Shown piece by piece: positions 16,710-24,694 of a stretch of DNA of 64,000 bases; position 1 is the stretch's first letter; each line of letters opens with the position of its first letter. Origin of the DNA: Amycolatopsis lexingtonensis (GTDB lineage Bacteria > Actinomycetota > Actinomycetes > Mycobacteriales > Pseudonocardiaceae); contig NZ_JADBEG010000001.1 in the NCBI RefSeq assembly GCF_014873755.1, positions 870,501 through 934,500 on the forward strand. The letters are read 5' to 3'. The notes beneath the pieces were generated by a model that worked only from the letters and a program-made list of their open reading frames with translations, was not told the DNA's origin and searched no databases. The position numbers and the translations under genes are program-made.

Positions 16710-16847
16710 CGTCCCCAGGGTCCCGGACGGCCGGGTCCGCGGGCCAGTACACGTTCGGATGGATTGGCGTTCACTCACCGTGCCTCCTGCCGCTCGACCG
16801 GACCTCCGCACTCAGATCAACTTCCCCGTAAGAGTGACTTCCAATCC

Positions 16848-17847
16848 TCATGACGCCTTCAACAGCCGAGCGCACGCCTTCTCCAGCACCGCGCGGGCGT
16901 CGTCGCCCTCCAGCCGGGCCGCCCGCTTGAGCGCGGGCGCGATCGTGCGCTCGGCGCGGTAGGCCTCGACCAGGCGGGGGTCCACATAGGACGAGCGGCA
17001 GACCGCGGGGGTGTTGCCGAGCGCCCGGGACACCTCTCGCATCACCCCGGCTTCCGCGCGCTTGCGGGCGGTCTCGGACGTCGGCGAACGCGGCCGCCGC
17101 CAGGACCGTCGCCGTCCAGGTGCGCAGGTCCTTCGCCGTGCAGTCCTCGCCGGCCAGCTCCTTGAACCGCTCGTTGATGTCGGCGGCGTGCACCTCGTGC
17201 CAAGTGCCGCCCTCGCGGTAGCAGAGCAGCCGGTCATTCCCGGACCGGCTGCGCAGGAGGGATTTCACCACCGAAGCCAGCGCCGCGTCGCGGATCGCCA
17301 CCTCGCGGTCGAGGCCGCCCTTGGCGACGTAGCGGAACCGGCATTCGTCGCCGCGGACCGAGGCGTGCTCCCGCTGCAGCGTCGCGACGCCGTGGGTGCC
17401 GTTCTCCTCCGCGTACTCCTCGCCGCCGGTGCGGAAGATGCCCCGATCGAGCATGCGCAGCGCCGCCGCCAGGACGCGTTTCCTGGTCAGGCCGCGGCCG
17501 GCCAGGTCGGCCGCCACCGACTCGCGCCACCCGGGCAGGCGCCGGGCCATCGCCAGGACGCGGTCGTGCTTCTCCTCGTCGCGGTCGCGCCGCCACTGCT
17601 CGTGGTAGAGGTACTGGCGCCGCCCGGCGTCGTCGGTGCCGACCGCCTGGACGTGCCCGTTCGGGTGCGGGCAGATCCACACGTTCCGCCAGGCCGGCGG
17701 GATGACCAGGTCCTTGATCCGCGCGAGCAGCTCGTCGTCGGCGACCGGGGAGCCGTCGGGGTGGACGTAGGAGAAACCCCGGCCGCGGCGGATCCGCCGG
17801 ATGCCGGGGCCGCGCAGGTCACTGCGCCGGAGCCGGGTGCGTCCCAT
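16848..17847 (-). pseudogene. DNA topoisomerase IB with a frameshift
   Basis: From the ATG at 17847 the frame encodes a poxvirus-type topoisomerase IB: FSYVHPDGSPVADDELLARI near residue 25, IPPAWRNVWICPHPNGHVQA, then KDLRTWTATVLAAAAFA. Near 17080 the coding moves by one base into another frame. There it continues TSETARKRAEAGVMREV and NTPAVCRSSYVDPRLVEAY, with the nucleophilic tyrosine in SSY, to the stop at 16848. The shift fits a single-base insertion between AAAFA and TSETARK. Joined, the enzyme would be about 332 residues, normal for the family. It relaxes supercoiled DNA through a 3'-phosphotyrosyl bond. The gene is either broken or the assembly has an error; no slippery heptamer for programmed shifting was seen. 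Confidence 0.75.
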
Positions 17848-17915
17848 CGCCGCGAAATACCCGCCGGACGGGCCGCGAAACCATGATCGCGGCGGGAAAG
17901 CACCGGACCCCGGGG

Positions 17916-19412
17916 TCAGTCGCGGCGCAGGGGCCGGACGGCGGGGCCTTGGACGACCTCGCCGTCGACGCCGAAGCGTGAGCCGTGGCACGGGCAGTCC
18001 CACGTCTTTTCCGCGTCGTTGAACGAAACCAGGCAGCCGAGGTGGGTGCAGTGCGCGCCGACGGTGTGCAGCTGCCCGGCTTCGTCGCGGTGGGCGGCGA
18101 CCAGCTCGCCGCCCACCCGGAGGACGGCGGCCTCGCCGGGCCGCAGGTCGTCGAGCTTCTCCGCCCGCCACAGCGCCGCCACATGGTCGCCGACCAGGTA
18201 CTTCGCCACGGTGAGGTTGTCCTGGGCCAGGCTGGGCACCGAACGGGCGTCGAACCGGTTGGGGTCGAACAGGTCCGCGGCCGGGTGCGGCTCGCCGAGG
18301 ACCCGCGCGGCCAGGACGTGCCCGGCCGCGGTGCCGCCGGTCATGCCCCACTGGCCGAACCCGGTGGCCACCCACAGGTTCTTCGTCCCCGGCAGGTAGC
18401 GGCCGACGTACGGCAGCAGGTCCACAGTGGACAGGTCGTGCGCGGACCAGCGGTGGGTCACCCGGTGCAGGCGGGCGTGCTCGTCCGCCCAGGCCGCCAG
18501 GCGCTGGTAACGGCGCTCGACGTTGACGTGCGCGCCGACGCGGTAGTGCTCCCCGCCCGCGATCACCATCGGCGTGCCCTGCTCGGTGTACCCGCGCACG
18601 GAGTGGTGCGTGTCGGCGTCGAGGAACATGCCCGACGGCGGGTCGTTCCCCGCGGCCGGGCCCGCGACGACGAGGTCGCGCACCGGTTCGAGCCGGGCGA
18701 AGTACAGGCCGCGGTCGAGCACCGGGTAGTGGGTGGCGACGACGACTTCGCCCGCCACGACGTCGCCGCGCGAGGTGCGGACGGTCTGCCCGTGCACGCC
18801 CGTCGCGCGGGCGTTCTCGACGACGGTGCCGCCCGCCCGCTCGACCTCGGCGGCCAGCCCGAGCAGCCACCGCCGCGGGTGGAAGTGCGCCTGCCCGGTG
18901 GTGCGGACGGCGCCGAGCGCGGGCACGTCGAGCGCGACGTCCTCGGTGAACGACGCCGGCAGGCCCGCCGCGGCGGCCGCGTCGGCCTCCCGCTTCAGCG
19001 CGTCCACGGTCTTCGCGCGCGTGGTGTAGACGTAGCTGTCGGCGCGGGTGAACCCGCACTCGATCTCCAGCTCGGCCGCCGTGGCGGCGATCCACTCGGT
19101 GGCCGCCGCCTGGGTCGCGGCGTAGGCCTTCGCGGCGCCCGCGCCGTGCCGGGACGTCAGGTCCGCGTACTTCGCGCCGTGCTGCGCGCTGACCTTCGCC
19201 GTGGTGTGCCCGGAGACCCCGGCGGCGACCCGGTCGGCTTCCAGCACGACGACCGACCGGCCGCCGCGGGCGAGCAGCACCGCCGTCGTGAGCCCGGCGA
19301 TGCCCGCCCCGAGCACCGCGACGTCGGCGGATTCGGGCACCGGGACGCCGGTGCGGTCGGGGGCGGGCGCGGTCTCCACCCACAGCGAAACCGGTTCGGG
19401 CAGCGCGGTCAT
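17916..19412 (-). CDS. FAD-dependent oxidoreductase with C-terminal Rieske domain
   Basis: A 498-residue fusion. The N-terminal DAO-type flavin domain has VAVLGAGIAGLTTAVLLARG near residues 31-50. The C-terminal Rieske [2Fe-2S] domain has CTHLGC and CPCHGSRF around residues 450-475, with all four ligands (two Cys, two His) present. Such proteins pass electrons between a flavin and an iron-sulphur centre and are linked to redox stress in several bacteria. It is divergent from the ATP-grasp gene, and both genes have stress-sigma-type promoters in the 83-base gap. The ATG at 19412 lacks a strong ribosome site. Confidence 0.88.
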   Translation of the reverse strand: MTALPEPVSLWVETAPAPDRTGVPVPESADVAVLGAGIAGLTTAVLLARGGRSVVVLEADRVAAGVSGHTTAKVSAQHGAKYADLTSRHGAGAAKAYAATQAAATEWIAATAAELEIECGFTRADSYVYTTRAKTVDALKREADAAAAAGLPASFTEDVALDVPALGAVRTTGQAHFHPRRWLLGLAAEVERAGGTVVENARATGVHGQTVRTSRGDVVAGEVVVATHYPVLDRGLYFARLEPVRDLVVAGPAAGNDPPSGMFLDADTHHSVRGYTEQGTPMVIAGGEHYRVGAHVNVERRYQRLAAWADEHARLHRVTHRWSAHDLSTVDLLPYVGRYLPGTKNLWVATGFGQWGMTGGTAAGHVLAARVLGEPHPAADLFDPNRFDARSVPSLAQDNLTVAKYLVGDHVAALWRAEKLDDLRPGEAAVLRVGGELVAAHRDEAGQLHTVGAHCTHLGCLVSFNDAEKTWDCPCHGSRFGVDGEVVQGPAVRPLRRD

Positions 19413-19421
19413 GCGTGCGGG

Positions 19422-19446
19422 GTGCCCGCTCCCGCGCCCGTCAAAC
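19422..19446 (-). promoter_or_regulatory. Possible stress-sigma promoter of the FAD-Rieske gene
   Basis: On the minus strand GTTT (19446-19443), 15 nt, then GGGCAC (19427-19422), 10 bases before the ATG. The -10 differs from GGGTAC by one base. The transcript would have almost no leader. Confidence 0.4.
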
Positions 19447-19461
19447 CGGCCATCCGGCCCC

Positions 19462-19486
19462 GTTTCGGCGAATCCGCCCCGGGTAG
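19462..19486 (+). promoter_or_regulatory. SigB/SigF-type promoter of the ATP-grasp gene
   Basis: GTTT (19462-19465), 15 nt, GGGTAG (19481-19486), 9 bases before the ATG at 19496. The mRNA would be leaderless or nearly so. Confidence 0.6.
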
Positions 19487-19495
19487 CTCTTTCCC

Positions 19496-20764
19496 ATGGG
19501 TATCAACATCTTCGTGATCGGTTTGGACGAGGAGAACCAGCGGGTGCTGGAGCGCCTGCCGTGGGCCGGGAGCTACGAGTTCCACGGCCTGCTGACCCCC
19601 GAAGACCTGCAGCACGGGGACATCGACTTCGAAGCGCTGCTCAAGACGGCGCAGCACGAGCTGGACGCGTTCGACGGCGACGTCGGCGCGATCGTCAGTT
19701 ACTGGGACTTCCCCGGCGCGTGCCTCGTGCCGATCCTGTGCGCCCGGTACGGCCTGCCGAGCGTGCCGCTGGAGGCGGTGCTCAAGTGCGAGCACAAGTA
19801 CTGGAGCCGCCTGGAGCAGCGGAAGGTGATCGACGAGCTGCCGCACTTCGGCATCGTCGACCTCGACGGCGAGCGGCCCTCGCCGCCGGAGGGCGTCGGC
19901 TTTCCGATGTGGCTGAAGCCGGTCAAGTCGTTCTCTTCGGAACTCGCCTTCAAGGCCGGGAACGAAGCCGAATTCGCCGACGCGGTCGCGGAGATCCGGG
20001 ACGGCGTCGGCCGGGTGGGCGAGCCGTTCGGCTACGTGCTGGACCAGGTGAAGCTGCCGCCGGAAATCGCCGAAGTCGGCGGGGCGGCGTGCCTGGCCGA
20101 GGAGGCGCTGCACGGCGTCCAGGCGGCCGTCGAGGGGTACGTCTACCGCGGCGAAGTCACCGTCTACGGCGCGCTCGACTCGATCAACTACCCGGACAGC
20201 TCGTCGTTCCTGCGCCACCAGTACCCGTCCCAGCTGGGTGAGGAGCCGGTGCAGCGGATGCGGGACGTCGCCGAGCGCGTGATGAGACAGATCGGCTTCG
20301 ACAACGGCACGTTCAGCATCGAGTTCTTCTGCGACCCGGAGTCGGGCCAGGTGTGCCTGCTGGAGATCAACCCGCGGCACTCCCAGTCGCACGCCGAGCT
20401 GTTCGAGTTCGTCGACGGGGTCGCCAACCACGAGATCATGGTGCGCCTCGGCCTCGGTCAGGACCCCGCGCGCCGCCCCAGCAAGGGCAAGTACCAGATC
20501 GCCGGCAAGTGGTACCTGCGCCGGTTCTCCGACGGCGTCGTGACGCGCGTGCCGACCCCGGAAGAGATCGCCGCGGTGCAGGAGCGCATCGACGGGACGC
20601 AGATCGAGATCGTGCCCGAGGTGGGGCAGCGGCTTTCGGACCTGCCGGAACAGGACAGCTACAGCTTCGAGCTGGCGCAGCTGTTCGTCGCGGCGCACAC
20701 CGAGCACGAGATGGCGGAGAAGTACCAGGCCTGCGTGGACGCGCTGCCGTTCGAGTTCGAGTAA
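19496..20764 (+). CDS. ATP-grasp domain protein
   Basis: A 422-residue ATP-grasp enzyme. The N-terminal Rossmann-like part starts [20 protein letters not shown]. The central ATP-grasp fold has [16 protein letters not shown] (lysine on the ATP lid) and the metal/ATP-binding [17 protein letters not shown] near residues 287-303. The family joins a carboxylate to an amine, thiol or imino group with ATP. Family members in databases are often labelled biotin-carboxylase-like, but no biotin partner is nearby. Its TAA stop is also the duplicated target of the element that follows. It is driven by a stress-type promoter. Confidence 0.8.
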   Translation: MGINIFVIGLDEENQRVLERLPWAGSYEFHGLLTPEDLQHGDIDFEALLKTAQHELDAFDGDVGAIVSYWDFPGACLVPILCARYGLPSVPLEAVLKCEHKYWSRLEQRKVIDELPHFGIVDLDGERPSPPEGVGFPMWLKPVKSFSSELAFKAGNEAEFADAVAEIRDGVGRVGEPFGYVLDQVKLPPEIAEVGGAACLAEEALHGVQAAVEGYVYRGEVTVYGALDSINYPDSSSFLRHQYPSQLGEEPVQRMRDVAERVMRQIGFDNGTFSIEFFCDPESGQVCLLEINPRHSQSHAELFEFVDGVANHEIMVRLGLGQDPARRPSKGKYQIAGKWYLRRFSDGVVTRVPTPEEIAAVQERIDGTQIEIVPEVGQRLSDLPEQDSYSFELAQLFVAAHTEHEMAEKYQACVDALPFEFE

Positions 20765-20891
20765 GACCTGGTCTCGAAACTCGGCGTGTCGCCAGGTGAA
20801 CCAACGCCCGCCGGTGGGCCCGGCCGACGGACCGCGCGGTCTGTCAGGGAGACTGGGGGCCAGTGCCCGCCCTCTCGACCTGGAGCCGTTG

Positions 20892-21839
20892 ATGCCGCAA
20901 GGGACCGTCCGTTGGTTCGACGCCGAACGTGGTTTCGGCTTCCTCGCGCCCGAGGACGGCTCGCCGGACGTGTTCGTGCACGCCTCCGAGATCGTCGGGG
21001 ACGGCGGCGCGAAAATGCTCCGCGAGGGTCAGGCCGTCGTGTTCGAGGTCGGCGAGAACGACCGAGGGCCCCAGGCGCTGCGCGTTCGTGTCACCGCCGA
21101 TGCGGCCACCGGCAGCGCCGTGGGCCTGCTCGGCACCGTCAACTGGTACGAGCCGGGCAAGGGGTACGGCTTCGCGTCGCCGGACGGCGGCGGCGCCGAC
21201 ATCTTCGTGCACAGCTCCGCCATCGTGACCGGCGGCGTGCTCACCGAGGGGCAGCGGGTGGCCTTCCTGATCGTCGAAGGCGAGCGCGGCCCGCAGGCCG
21301 GGCACGTGATCCCGCTGGGAGCAGGGGCCGGCTCACCCGCTGCGGCCGGTATCGCGGACGGTGCCGACGGCACGGTGGCCTGGTACGACGAGGACAAGGG
21401 CTTCGGCTTCATCAACCCCGACTCCGGCGCCGGGGACGTCTTCGTTCACGCCCGGGCCCTGGCCGAGGGGCTGACGTGGCTCGCGGAGGGCGACCGCGTC
21501 GCCTACGAGGTGGCTAGTGGAGACAAGGGCCCGCAGGCCCGCGACGTGCACCTGGTCCGGGGCGCCGAGCCCCAGACGGCGCCGCAGCGGTCGGCACCTG
21601 CCGCGGCCGCGGGGCCGGCGGCGCGGGGCGTGCCCGTACGAGGCGGCGAGGGCGTCGTCGCGCGCTACGACGGCGACCGCGGCTTCGGCTTCATCACCCC
21701 GGACGCAGGCGGCGACGATCTCTTCGCCCACGCGTCCGTGATCATGGGGTCGGAGCCGCTGCAGAAGGGTGACCGGGTCCGGTACGCGGTGCGTCAGAGC
21801 GACCGGGGCCCGCAGGCCGACCGCATCGAACGCCTCTGA
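20892..21839 (+). CDS. Protein with four tandem cold-shock domains
   Basis: A 315-residue protein made almost entirely of four cold-shock (S1-like OB-fold) domains at about residues 3-66, 80-139, 160-220 and 254-313. Each has an RNP1-like motif (RGFGFL, KGYGFA, KGFGFI, RGFGFI), an RNP2-like motif (VFVH, IFVH, VFVH, LFAH) and a terminal GPQA block. Linkers are Ala/Gly/Pro rich, the longest between domains 3 and 4. Typical bacterial Csp proteins are single 67-residue domains. It probably binds single-stranded RNA or DNA at several sites. The ATG at 20892 has GGAG 6 bases upstream. It lies within a putative mobile element. Confidence 0.9.
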   Translation: MPQGTVRWFDAERGFGFLAPEDGSPDVFVHASEIVGDGGAKMLREGQAVVFEVGENDRGPQALRVRVTADAATGSAVGLLGTVNWYEPGKGYGFASPDGGGADIFVHSSAIVTGGVLTEGQRVAFLIVEGERGPQAGHVIPLGAGAGSPAAAGIADGADGTVAWYDEDKGFGFINPDSGAGDVFVHARALAEGLTWLAEGDRVAYEVASGDKGPQARDVHLVRGAEPQTAPQRSAPAAAAGPAARGVPVRGGEGVVARYDGDRGFGFITPDAGGDDLFAHASVIMGSEPLQKGDRVRYAVRQSDRGPQADRIERL

Positions 21840-21954
21840 CGAGGCGGCCCCAGCGATGGCTGATCACTTCCCGACGAGAGTGCTCGTTCATCCCCGTCGA
21901 TGGTGCCGTCAGCAACGCGGCTGCAGCCTCCTCCAGGAGATCGATCTCCCTCGT

Positions 21955-22268
21955 GGTGACGGGGGCCCCGGCCGAGGCGGGACTTGCCCTCAATCCCGCG
22001 CCGGGCGATACGGACCGTGATTCCGCGGCGGGTCAGGTAGCGGCGGTAGTCGTAGCCCTTGTCGGCGTGCAGCTTGTCCGGTCGGCTCGGGTAGGTCTCC
22101 CCGGCGGCAGCCGGTGTCGAGCACGAACAAGATCCCCTGTGGCGCGGCACAGTCATCGATCCGGGGCCGCCCGCCCGGACCGCGCGGCGCTGGTCGGGAC
22201 GGGGTCAGGGGTTCGATCAGTTCCCAGAGCCGGTCTTCGACCCGCCGCTGCTGCGTCGTCTTCGCCAC
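21955..22268 (-). pseudogene. Degraded IS5-family transposase
   Basis: The start at 22268 gives VEDRLWELIEPLTPSRPAPR and GRPRIDDCAAPQGILFVLDT, the usual N-terminus of IS5/IS1647-like transposases. After LDTGC the frame jumps, and a second frame continues DKLHADKGYDYRRYLTRRGI and RIARRGIEGKSRLGR, the DDE-region end. The middle, including most catalytic residues, is deleted and the tail is lost. It cannot be active. Confidence 0.8.
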
Positions 22269-22354
22269 GACTGCCCACGATCGACGACCAGGACCCGCAG
22301 GTTACGCAGTGACACACCCTTGAGTTTTGAGACGAGGTCTAAGACCGAAGCGAA

Positions 22355-22388
22355 GGGGGCTTTCCTCGTGGCTGCGAGGAAAGCCCCC
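22355..22388. terminator. Strong intergenic hairpin
   Basis: A perfect 14-bp stem, GGGGGCTTTCCTCG (22355-22368) with its complement (22375-22388) around a 6-nt loop, just outside the mobile element. On the minus strand it stands 18 bases after the stop of the small acidic gene and can end its transcript. No clear T-run follows. Confidence 0.6.
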
Positions 22389-22406
22389 CTTTCGCCGTGC
22401 GTGGGG

Positions 22407-22562
22407 TCAGCCCGACTGGGGGTCGGTGTCGTCGTGCTGGTCGCCGCCGGACGTGCCCTGCTCGCCGCGCAGGGTCTCGCGCTGGGCTTCGGGGGTGTCG
22501 CCGTGCGGGTCGTCGTCGGCGGCGGGCTCGGCGGGGTGCTGCGTGCGGTCCTCGGACGTCAT
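22407..22562 (-). CDS. Small acidic disordered protein of 51 residues
   Basis: A 51-residue hydrophilic peptide (MTSEDRTQHPAEPAADDDP to DDTDPQSG) with a strong AGGAGG site before the ATG at 22562. A stress-type promoter (GTTG, 14 nt, GGGTAT on the minus strand) is at 22600-22623, and a hairpin terminator follows. The complete transcription unit supports it as a real gene. It has no recognised domain; its composition resembles small stress proteins and the protein at 2339. Confidence 0.6.
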   Translation of the reverse strand: MTSEDRTQHPAEPAADDDPHGDTPEAQRETLRGEQGTSGGDQHDDTDPQSG

Positions 22563-22599
22563 CGTGGGCCTCCTGGCTTCGCGATCCTTTTCGGACCGG

Positions 22600-22623
22600 A
22601 TACCCCCGCGCGCCCGCCCCAAC
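22600..22623 (-). promoter_or_regulatory. Stress-sigma-type promoter of the 51-residue gene
   Basis: On the minus strand GTTG (22623-22620), 14 nt and GGGTAT (22605-22600), 38 bases before the ATG. It is back to back with the promoter of the methyltransferase gene at 22640. Confidence 0.5.
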
Positions 22624-22639
22624 CACCTGCGGCGGATCG

Positions 22640-22664
22640 GTTTGCGGCAATCTTCGCCGGGTAG
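22640..22664 (+). promoter_or_regulatory. SigB/SigF-type promoter of the HemK2-CDGSH operon
   Basis: GTTT (22640-22643), 15 nt, GGGTAG (22659-22664), 66 bases before the ATG at 22730. It is a full match in -35, spacing and the GGGTA core. Confidence 0.6.
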
Positions 22665-22729
22665 CCGGGGGCGACGCGGTTGTCCGCCGGCGATCGCGCC
22701 GGGCCCGCGGTGAGGTGAAGGAGTCCGAG

Positions 22730-23434
22730 ATGACCACGTCGGCGGAACCCGTCCGCCCGGGCCCCTTGGCCGCCCGGACCGTCATCCCCGCGCCGCGGTT
22801 GCTGCGCTTGCCCGGGGTCTACCGCCCGCAGGAGGACACCGCGCTGCTCGCGGCCGCGATCGCCGACCTGGCCATCCGGCCCGGCGCGCGGGCACTGGAC
22901 CTGTGCACCGGTACCGGCGCACAGGCGATCACGCTGGCCCGCCGCGGCGCGCGAACCGTGCTGGCCGTGGACCTTTCGCGCCGGGCGCTGGCGTCGGCGC
23001 GGTTCAATGCGCTGGTCCGCCAGGCCGCCGTGCGCCCCTGCCGGGGAGACCTGGCGACGGCCGTGCGTCAGGGCCCGTACGACGTCGTGGTCGCGAACCC
23101 GCCGTACGTCCCGGCACCGGCCCCGGCGGTCCGCGCCACCCGCGGCTGGGACGCGGGCCCGGACGGCCGCGCGGTCCTGGACCCGCTGTGCGCGGCGGCG
23201 GGCACGCTCCTGCGTCCCGGCGGGACACTGCTGATCGTCCAATCCGGATTGTCCGATGTGGACAAGTCGTGGACATCGCTGGCCGCGCAAGGGTTGTGGG
23301 TCTCGGTGGCCCGGCGCGCCCGGATCCCGTTCGGTCCGGTCCTTTCCGGACGGACGGCGTTCCTGGAGGCGGCCGGGCTGATCGCGCCGGGCCAGCGGAC
23401 GGAGGAACTGGTGGTGCTGCGTGCCGACCGCTGA
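22730..23434 (+). CDS. HemK2/MTQ2-type class I methyltransferase
   Basis: A 234-residue SAM-dependent methyltransferase. Motif I is LDLCTGTGAQAITLARRG near residues 57-74, and the amino-methylating signature VVANPPYVPAP is near residues 120-130. The NPPY tetrad is typical of enzymes that methylate glutamine or adenine amides; HemK2/MTQ2 relatives modify release factors or other proteins. It is too short for a full PrmC. The ATG follows GAAGGAG. It overlaps the CDGSH gene by 14 bases, so the two are coupled, and the pair is followed by an opposing haem-oxygenase-like gene. Confidence 0.82.
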   Translation: MTTSAEPVRPGPLAARTVIPAPRLLRLPGVYRPQEDTALLAAAIADLAIRPGARALDLCTGTGAQAITLARRGARTVLAVDLSRRALASARFNALVRQAAVRPCRGDLATAVRQGPYDVVVANPPYVPAPAPAVRATRGWDAGPDGRAVLDPLCAAAGTLLRPGGTLLIVQSGLSDVDKSWTSLAAQGLWVSVARRARIPFGPVLSGRTAFLEAAGLIAPGQRTEELVVLRADR

Positions 23435-23627
23435 CCGCCCGCGCCGGGTGACGGTGGTCCCCGGCGGCCCGGTGCTCGTGGAGGGCCCGGTGGAGCTGCG
23501 CACGCCGGAGGGGGAGGTCGTGCGGTCCGACCGGTTCGTGGTCGCGGTGTGCGCGTGCCGGCGGAGCAAGCGGTTCCCGTTCTGCGACACCAGCCACCGC
23601 AAGCGGGTGCGCAAAGGTCTTGAATGA
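23421..23627 (+). CDS. CDGSH-type iron-sulphur protein
   Basis: A 68-residue protein with one CDGSH-type [2Fe-2S] motif: Cys44, Cys46, Cys55 and His59 in CACRRSKRFPFCDTSH. The glycine of the classic CDGSH is Thr57 here, but all four cluster ligands are kept. Such clusters are redox-active and transferable, and sit in iron or oxidative-stress proteins. The GTG start lies within the methyltransferase gene. Its TGA stop falls inside the 53-bp palindrome that follows, so the repeat supplies the last codons. Confidence 0.85.
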   Translation: MPTADRPRRVTVVPGGPVLVEGPVELRTPEGEVVRSDRFVVAVCACRRSKRFPFCDTSHRKRVRKGLE

Positions 23628-23669
23628 GTCATTCAGGACCTCCGGAGACCTGAATGACTCATTCAAGAC
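23617..23669. repeat. 53-bp double palindrome, copy 3
   Basis: Palindromes TGAATGAGTCATTCA (23621-23635) and TGAATGACTCATTCA (23651-23665) around a 15-base centre that differs by one base from copy 1. It overlaps the last codons of the CDGSH gene, ends 15 bases before the stop of the convergent gene, and is placed where a shared terminator would be. Confidence 0.85.
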
Positions 23670-23683
23670 GAGGGGCGAGCTGG

Positions 23684-24685
23684 TCAGGGCAGGGGGAACC
23701 GCAGCGAGGATTCGCCGGCCCGCCAGCGGTCCAGGAGCCGCGCGCCGAACCGGCCTTCGAGGAACTCCGTCGCCTGGATGCCGAACACGATGTCGGCCGC
23801 CAACTCGGGTTCCTGGTCGAGCAGGTCGCCGAGCACCTCGTGCCGCATCACCTGTTCGTGTACCGCGTCGGCCTCGATGTGCTCGGTGTAGAAGAACCGG
23901 CACGCCTCCGGGGCGCCGAGGCGCTTCAGAGCCTGGTCCATCCGCAGCGCGGACGGCCCGGTCGTGATCTCCGCCGCCGCGAAGTGACCGCACAGCGCGC
24001 CGCGCAACGACCGGTGCAGGCCGAAGAGGGACATCATGTTGACCACGGCCAGCATCTCGGCGGGGGCGTGGTCGATGAGCTCCAGGTAGCCGTCCGGCAG
24101 GCCGGCCGCGCGCAGGAGGTCCGTGTACAGCCGCGCGTGCGCCCGCTCCGCGCGGCCGCCGCCGAACTCGTCGAACTCCACCGCCACCAGTGCCGCCTTG
24201 GCGCGGCCGCGCAGGCGCGGGATCACCCATGCGTGCGGGTCGGCTTCCTTGTGGTGGTAGACCGAGCGGTGCGTGAAGTACTCCCGCACGTGCCCCCAGT
24301 CGCCGTGGTCGCGGAGGAAGTGCGAGACGCCTTCCGCGTCGACCGGCTCGACCAGCAGTGCGTCCAGTTCGGCGGTGACGTCGTCGCCGCCCGGCACGTT
24401 TTCGCGCAGTGCCGCGAGGAAGCGTGCTTCCAGCGCGCCGCGCAGGCGCAGCAGTTCCGGGTCCCACTCCCAGTCGGGCGACACCCCGGGCAGGCCCTGG
24501 TAGTGCAGTTCGTAGCACAGGTGCAGGGCCAGCTGGACGTCGTCGCCGAGCGGGTCGGCGGCCACCAGCCCGTCGAAGCCGAGGTCCGCGCGGGGCTGTT
24601 CGCGCAGCAGGGTGCCCAGCACGGACTCCGAAAGCGGGCCGCGCGCGGCGGGCAGGGTGGCCGCCGCGAGGGTCGAGGTCGTCAT
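23684..24685 (-). CDS. Iron-containing redox enzyme family (haem-oxygenase-like fold)
   Basis: A 333-residue protein of the haem-oxygenase-like diiron family. Helices carry likely metal ligands in LCYELHYQGL, AALVAVEFDEFGGG and FYTEHIEADAVHEQVMRHE (Glu and paired His). Related enzymes use a non-haem diiron centre for oxidations, for example of fatty acids or amines, but this one cannot be assigned a substrate. The ATG at 24685 is almost directly downstream of a GGGTAG hexamer (24697-24692 on the minus strand), suggesting a stress-controlled leaderless mRNA. It is convergent with the CDGSH operon; the same neighbours occur together in other actinomycetes as I recall. Confidence 0.75.
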   Translation of the reverse strand: MTTSTLAAATLPAARGPLSESVLGTLLREQPRADLGFDGLVAADPLGDDVQLALHLCYELHYQGLPGVSPDWEWDPELLRLRGALEARFLAALRENVPGGDDVTAELDALLVEPVDAEGVSHFLRDHGDWGHVREYFTHRSVYHHKEADPHAWVIPRLRGRAKAALVAVEFDEFGGGRAERAHARLYTDLLRAAGLPDGYLELIDHAPAEMLAVVNMMSLFGLHRSLRGALCGHFAAAEITTGPSALRMDQALKRLGAPEACRFFYTEHIEADAVHEQVMRHEVLGDLLDQEPELAADIVFGIQATEFLEGRFGARLLDRWRAGESSLRFPLP

Positions 24686-24694
24686 GGCTCCCGG

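Larger units (their letters stand above)
20765..22339. mobile_element. Transposon-like element carrying a four-cold-shock-domain gene
   Basis: The left end from 20765 (GACCTGGTCTCGAAACTC...) and the right end read backwards from 22339 (GACCTCGTCTCAAAACTC...) are inverted repeats. They match at 23 of 26 bases plus a 3-base gap. TAA stands immediately outside both (20762-20764 and 22340-22342), as a 3-bp target duplication would. Inside are the CSD gene and, on the other strand, a degraded IS5-family transposase placed at the usual distance from the right end. Length is 1575 bp. This reading is an inference from ends and duplication; the passenger gene makes it unusual for an IS. Confidence 0.55.

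Noticed and set aside
17060..17100. Programmed ribosomal frameshift in topoisomerase IB
   Set aside because: No slippery heptamer or downstream pseudoknot could be recognised, and the family is not known to need one; an error or mutation is simpler.
20780..20891. Cold-shock-type structured leader or riboswitch before the CSD gene
   Set aside because: The leader is GC-rich without a recognisable conserved box; no thermosensor structure could be supported by eye.
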